From Tetmemena sp. SeJ-2015 (Eukaryota > Ciliophora > Spirotrichea > Sporadotrichida > Oxytrichidae), in contig JAJKFJ010020698.1 of assembly GCA_027382625.1 (NCBI GenBank), positions 1-64,000 on the forward strand: a DNA stretch of 64,000 bases, written 5' to 3'. This document shows positions 59,801 to 64,000 of this stretch, piece by piece. Both the position numbers and the translations under genes were made by a program. Numbering within the stretch: position 1 is the stretch's first letter; every line of letters begins with the position of its first letter. The notes below the pieces were generated by a model that saw only the letters and a program-made list of their open reading frames with translations, was not told the DNA's origin and made no database searches.

Positions 59801-61900
59801 TTTTAGACTGGATTTAATTAAATCTAAAATTAAAATATTTTCTACAGTCTTAGAACTTAATTAATCTATATTTGAACTCCTCGCTCTCTTTAAGTTTGAA
59901 TACAAATAACATAGTGACTATGCCTTTCTTATACACTATCACTGTTGGCTGTGCAACTTGTACCGATTAAATTATAGAATTGTTTGGCCCTTTCATAACA
60001 CTCTCTGAAATAGGAACTCGGCTTCAAGCTTATTACCAAAGCTAGAATCAAATGTAAAATATATCTTTACTTTACTAACTTATAGATTTTCTGATAAATA
60101 CGACTAATCTTTTCTGTATAACTCAGCAACGTACATTAATTAAATGAAAATAAATTAAGTACGCGACTATTTTTGATCAAACGACTTAATATTTATTCCC
60201 ATTAGATTGGTCGTTAAATCCAGTTACGTTATCTGTATCCTCTACTTAGGCTAATTACTGGTGGGCCCGCAGAGATGGTATGTGCCCATTTGATTTGAAG
60301 TTTAATACTCAAACATTGGGCTGTCAAGCAAAATCCTCTCTATAATTCGTGAACTCCTTCATTTCTAAAAGTCTAAGTAACACAGTCAATTTCAAATGGC
60401 ATCTCACTACAGGCTTATGGATTAATGTATAGCAATTGAATCCTACTAAAGTTCTTCATTTTCTATCTCTAAAGTCCTAAATAATAGATGTGAATCTTCT
60501 CACAAGCAGAATACCTTATATATTTATTTTTAGATCTTTACAGATATAAACTTACAAAGCAACCTAAAATGTGGTTACAACTACAGTCATTCCTACCTCT
60601 TCAGTCTTTGATATGAGTGATAATAAATGGATTGGAATAGTTTTTGTAAAGAGTACAGATGCAGGAGGGGAATGGAGAGTTTATAATCAAAACACCTTGC
60701 TTCAAATTATAATAGATAGCTTCTGATATTTTTGTTTTAATAAGCAACAATGAAAACTCCAATGGCTATTATGGATTACTTTCAATTTTACAAATTGGAG
60801 ATTTAAGTCAGTAAGGCCACCAATTAAAGATTAAAAATGTGTTTGCAATTGCCAAAGAACTTAGGCCAGTAGAGCTGTTAGAGTGCTTTAGAAAAAGAAT
60901 AAGTACTAGAGATTTCAAATACTCCCTACTCTTCTATTTCAGAATTGATGAAGATATGGGTGAATGGATTTACGATAGCTCCTATTACTAAAACCATGCA
61001 AAGATGATCAGGCCAACTACATCTTCTAGTTCATTTTCTTGGGAAAGAGATTGGGAAATGCAAATTTTTAATGAGGAAACTTGGACTGAAGATTTTAAGG
61101 CTTATGCATTAAAAATTAGTCCTTTTATTTTTAAATGACATACCTTGACCGAGGAGTATTTTTCAAACGTGGCATAACTCCAAGGCTTTCCCTCGCTTAA
61201 ATAACTTCTATATCTGAAGAGTACTAGATTTAAAACTTAAATAGACATATAATGATCGAGTTTAGTATCTTGCTAACTTAAGTTTACTTTAATTCTGTTA
61301 TCTTAGGCGTTTAAAACTTGATGCGTATAACTTTAGGAGCTGCAAGTAACATATTTATATTCTATCCAAATGATGGTTTGATTACGAACTCTCTCGATAA
61401 ATTATCGCTATCTTTGTAACAGCCTTCAATGACTAATAGATGGATTTTCTTAAGCATGGCTAACTCAATAACTTATCAAATTAGCTATTTGATGACTGAC
61501 GATTCCTATGGTGATATCTCAAAAGCAACTGCATTTTCTCTCAACTCAAATTTCATTTTGCCAGCTTCTTTCTATATTCTTAAATTAAGAAACTAAATTT
61601 ATTTTTAAGAGAGATAAAATAGAAGTTGCAAGTAGGGTCTGATAGAAATTTGAACCAAACTTCAAAAGTCATGCTTGAAATATCTTATTGAAAGCCTGGA
61701 ATCTAAATAGGCGACTTTATCAATAAACTTTTCTAGTAACGTGCATAACTGGTAGTTAAGAGAATATAATTCTTTTATTTTATAGTTTGAGGAACATAGT
61801 TTGGAAAACCTTAATCAATATTGACTTGAGTCTGAGTTTAAATTATTTAGGTGAGCAGATTTGAATCAGAAAAACTTTGAGCTGAGAGAAGAAAAAAATA
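56880..61900 (+). CDS. LamG-type surface protein, multi-segment
   Basis: Long coding pieces include EEKVVLWVDIDYYSEYGSSP and FSADWSLEFWFKYRTFSEFL (57.0-57.4 kb), YSEDFSLFFTFKTYFYQDPA (59.06 kb), RDGMCPFDLKFNTQTLGCQA (60.26 kb) and further segments to about 61.7 kb. The SLEFWFK and FSLFFTFK strands recur as in tandem LamG modules. AT-rich gaps of 50-400 bp and one R1 repeat interrupt it. It probably belongs to the same gene as the segments from 47.9 kb; start and stop are not fixed. Confidence 0.55.
57600..57945 (+). repeat. Repeat family R1, copy 6 (partial)
   Basis: GCTGAATCGAATATTAATCATT and ATTCCATTTTAATTAATAAT...TTTTTATTAAATTCT match the right end of copies 1 and 2. It lies within the LamG gene region. 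Confidence 0.5.
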
Positions 61901-61949
61901 TAATATAATAGGAGAGAAAATTAGAGCTGTAATAATCATAAATGTTTTA

Positions 61950-63900
61950 AGTTCTAAGCCCATTTACTTCATCAAACATGTAGTAGGCAACTATCTTGCT
62001 TTTCATGTAATCTACATTTCCAAATCTAAAGTTATAATCAAGTTGAATTTATCATTACTTATTAAATACAATTCTTGTCTCTGTGCTTGAGAGTGTATAA
62101 CTTTGATAAAATACAAAGTCCCTGATGTACAAAGATGAAGTTCCACCACCAGTGTAACCGTAGTAATTCATTCCAACTATTCCACTAGTTATGCTGCTGC
62201 TTCCACTGCTTAGATATGGCAACTATAGTTAATGCATAAGTAAGGATGGAAAAAATAAAAAATAAAAGGAGTTATGGAGTAATTCGCATTGCACAAATAA
62301 TAACTAATGAAAAATCTAGGCAATCTTGACCCTAGAACTAATGTTTTACCCATGAAGGCGTAGACATAAGTGTGAAATGCTGCCCTCTTTAAGACAGGAA
62401 AATTTTTAGCGCACTTAAAATTCAAGAAACCTAAGTCGACAAACTCTAAACCAAAAATTCAACGGGTCTTAGAAATAGAAATAAAAAAAAACCTGCTGAT
62501 ATTGGTGAGATAGTAGGATGAGAAAATAATCTAGACCAGCCAACAATATTTAAGATGCTTCAATCACTTAGGAGACATCTTCTGGAAAGGTGAAGCAGTA
62601 CCCAGAATTATACCCTAGCTTCAACCCACAAAATTCCTTGAGGGATCAAGTAACGATTATTAGTTCTTCCTGCCCTACTAATCCTTAAATAGTGAATCTC
62701 TAAGCAGATTAAATTTGAAAAACAGTATTGCTCTCACATAGCTTCGGGGTCACCATACATAATTACTACTAAATACAAATATTTAGAAGGGTTCTCATTC
62801 ACTAATCGTGAAGAAATAGCCAGTAAATCTTCACGACTATTTCCACATAAATTTTATTTTCAAAAGAGATTCTAAAATTAAATTTCCTCAATTTATTATA
62901 TAATAAATAAAAAATACCAAAAATTGAGTTAGTTATAGTGATGTTAGCCTCAATTTTGAAAAACTGGTTAGAAACTCAGCTTTTACTGTAAGTAGCCAAT
63001 TCATTTAGTCCAGACAGCACTTTAAAGACTTCGACTCGAAACAGGATTTTGAGAAAGCTTGTTAAGGACAACGATTTCTCTAATAGCAGAAATCAATAAT
63101 TATGTAAAATTACCTCTTTTTTAAATATAGCATGCAAATCTTTATCTACAAGAAGTGTTTACAGTATTTATTTTTATGATGGGAGACTAGAGCTTAGAAT
63201 TCCTTTGTCCAGTCTTACACAAGCAAACTCAAATATTTTTGAAAAATCGGGGCTTAATGTATAATATTATGATTCTTACATTTCCAGGAATCTGTACTGT
63301 TATACTCTTTGAGAAAGAAGATTTTGAATTGTAGTAGAGATTCATTAGAGCTGGTGATTTAGTGAGGCAGACATGAAACCAAGTAGAAGCTGCTTAAATA
63401 TTAGTCTATGGTAAGTCTGATGCAGAGTAAGTGGCCAAGCCTTGCAAATAGGGAATAGTAATTTAGTTAGATACCAGTTAAATTTAGGCAATTCCTTCCA
63501 TATTTAACAAATTTATATGCATATTTATTGGGAGCCAACTATTCGTAAGCTAATCAACTTTCAGCCAGATACACACTTAAAGTTATTTTTTTATCATAAA
63601 TTACCTTTATAAAATATAAAGATTATTTATTTGAGCTAAATATAAATTTTTATAAATTTGAGGGGATTGACTGACCATGATTGTAAATTGGAAGAGGCTG
63701 AAGTACTTATCTCTGCGAAATTGAAATAAAGTGGATTGCCTCCTGAAACTTGAATGCCTATAGAATATTATGAAATGTTTTCTTTAAATTTATAAATTTA
63801 ATAGCAACTCTTATATCCTCATTTTTCATAGGAACCAGACTTAAAAATAACTTGTCTTATTAACTTAAAAGCTAATCTGAAGAAGCTTATTTAATTTATT
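61950..63900 (-). CDS. LamG-type surface protein on the minus strand (segments, continues past window)
   Basis: The minus strand gives GIVGMNYYGYTGGGTSSLYI, RDFVFYQSYTLSSTETRIVF and VAYYMFDEVNG near 62.25-61.95 kb. At 62.7-62.5 kb it gives KEFCGLKLGYNSGYCFTFPE. SLYIRDFVFY is a LamG strand like those on the plus strand. It is tail-to-tail with the plus-strand gene ending near 61.9 kb. Exon limits unknown. Confidence 0.5.
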
Positions 63901-64000
63901 GGTATATTAAATTTATAAATTTATAAAAATTAAAGTTGAAAATTAGAAATAAGAATTTAATTAGTTAGAGAGTGCTTTATGTATTCCTTGAGTTAATTTA

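Overview
The window reads as germline (micronuclear) DNA of a spirotrich ciliate of the Oxytricha/Stylonychia kind. The recognisable genes use TAA and TAG as ordinary in-frame codons (glutamine) and TGA as the only stop. The genes in 1-13.4 kb and at 25-26.3 kb are broken by very short insertions flanked by 2-9 bp direct repeats. Deleting one repeat plus the insertion restores the frame or removes an in-frame TGA. This is the behaviour of internal eliminated sequences (IESs) with pointers between macronuclear-destined segments. The whole sequence is AT-rich, with long non-coding stretches. Species cannot be named.

Layout. 1-9.2 kb is a dense block of four genes: a large unknown protein (minus, 3' end outside the window), a roughly 1,015-residue IQ-motif protein (plus), a 257-residue coiled-coil protein (minus), and an N-terminal protein methyltransferase of the NTMT1/METTL11A family (plus) with three IESs and two tiny GT-AG introns. 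10.0-13.4 kb is a large minus-strand gene with a helicase-like C-terminal motif. 13.5-17.6 kb is a more GC-rich, decayed DDE-transposase element like the telomere-bearing elements (TBE) of hypotrichs. 17.6-22.2 kb is AT-rich and low-complexity, with a coding-like island, a ubiquitin-like sequence and a foldback element. 22.3-23.9 kb holds an uninterrupted selenoprotein thioredoxin reductase (C-terminal Gly-Cys-Sec-Gly) with a candidate SECIS just downstream. 25.0-26.3 kb is a bacterial-type glucokinase broken by three very short insertions.

26.3-31.5 kb is AT-rich with two foldback repeats. From 31.5 kb to the end is a cluster of large cell-surface protein genes: LamG-like modules, furin/DUF4215-like Cys-rich repeats and a polytopic C-terminus. 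They lie on minus (31.5-36.7 kb), plus (38-61.9 kb, in pieces) and minus (61.95-64 kb). They are diluted by a 300-400 bp repeat family, a second ubiquitin-like sequence and a striking GC-rich foldback carrying tRNA-like promoter boxes.

The firmest results are the thioredoxin reductase with candidate SECIS, the methyltransferase, the glucokinase and the IES set. For three genes the sum of all excisions gives an exact whole number of codons (954, 3,048 and 774 nt), which is an internal check. Exon limits in the surface-protein cluster are approximate.
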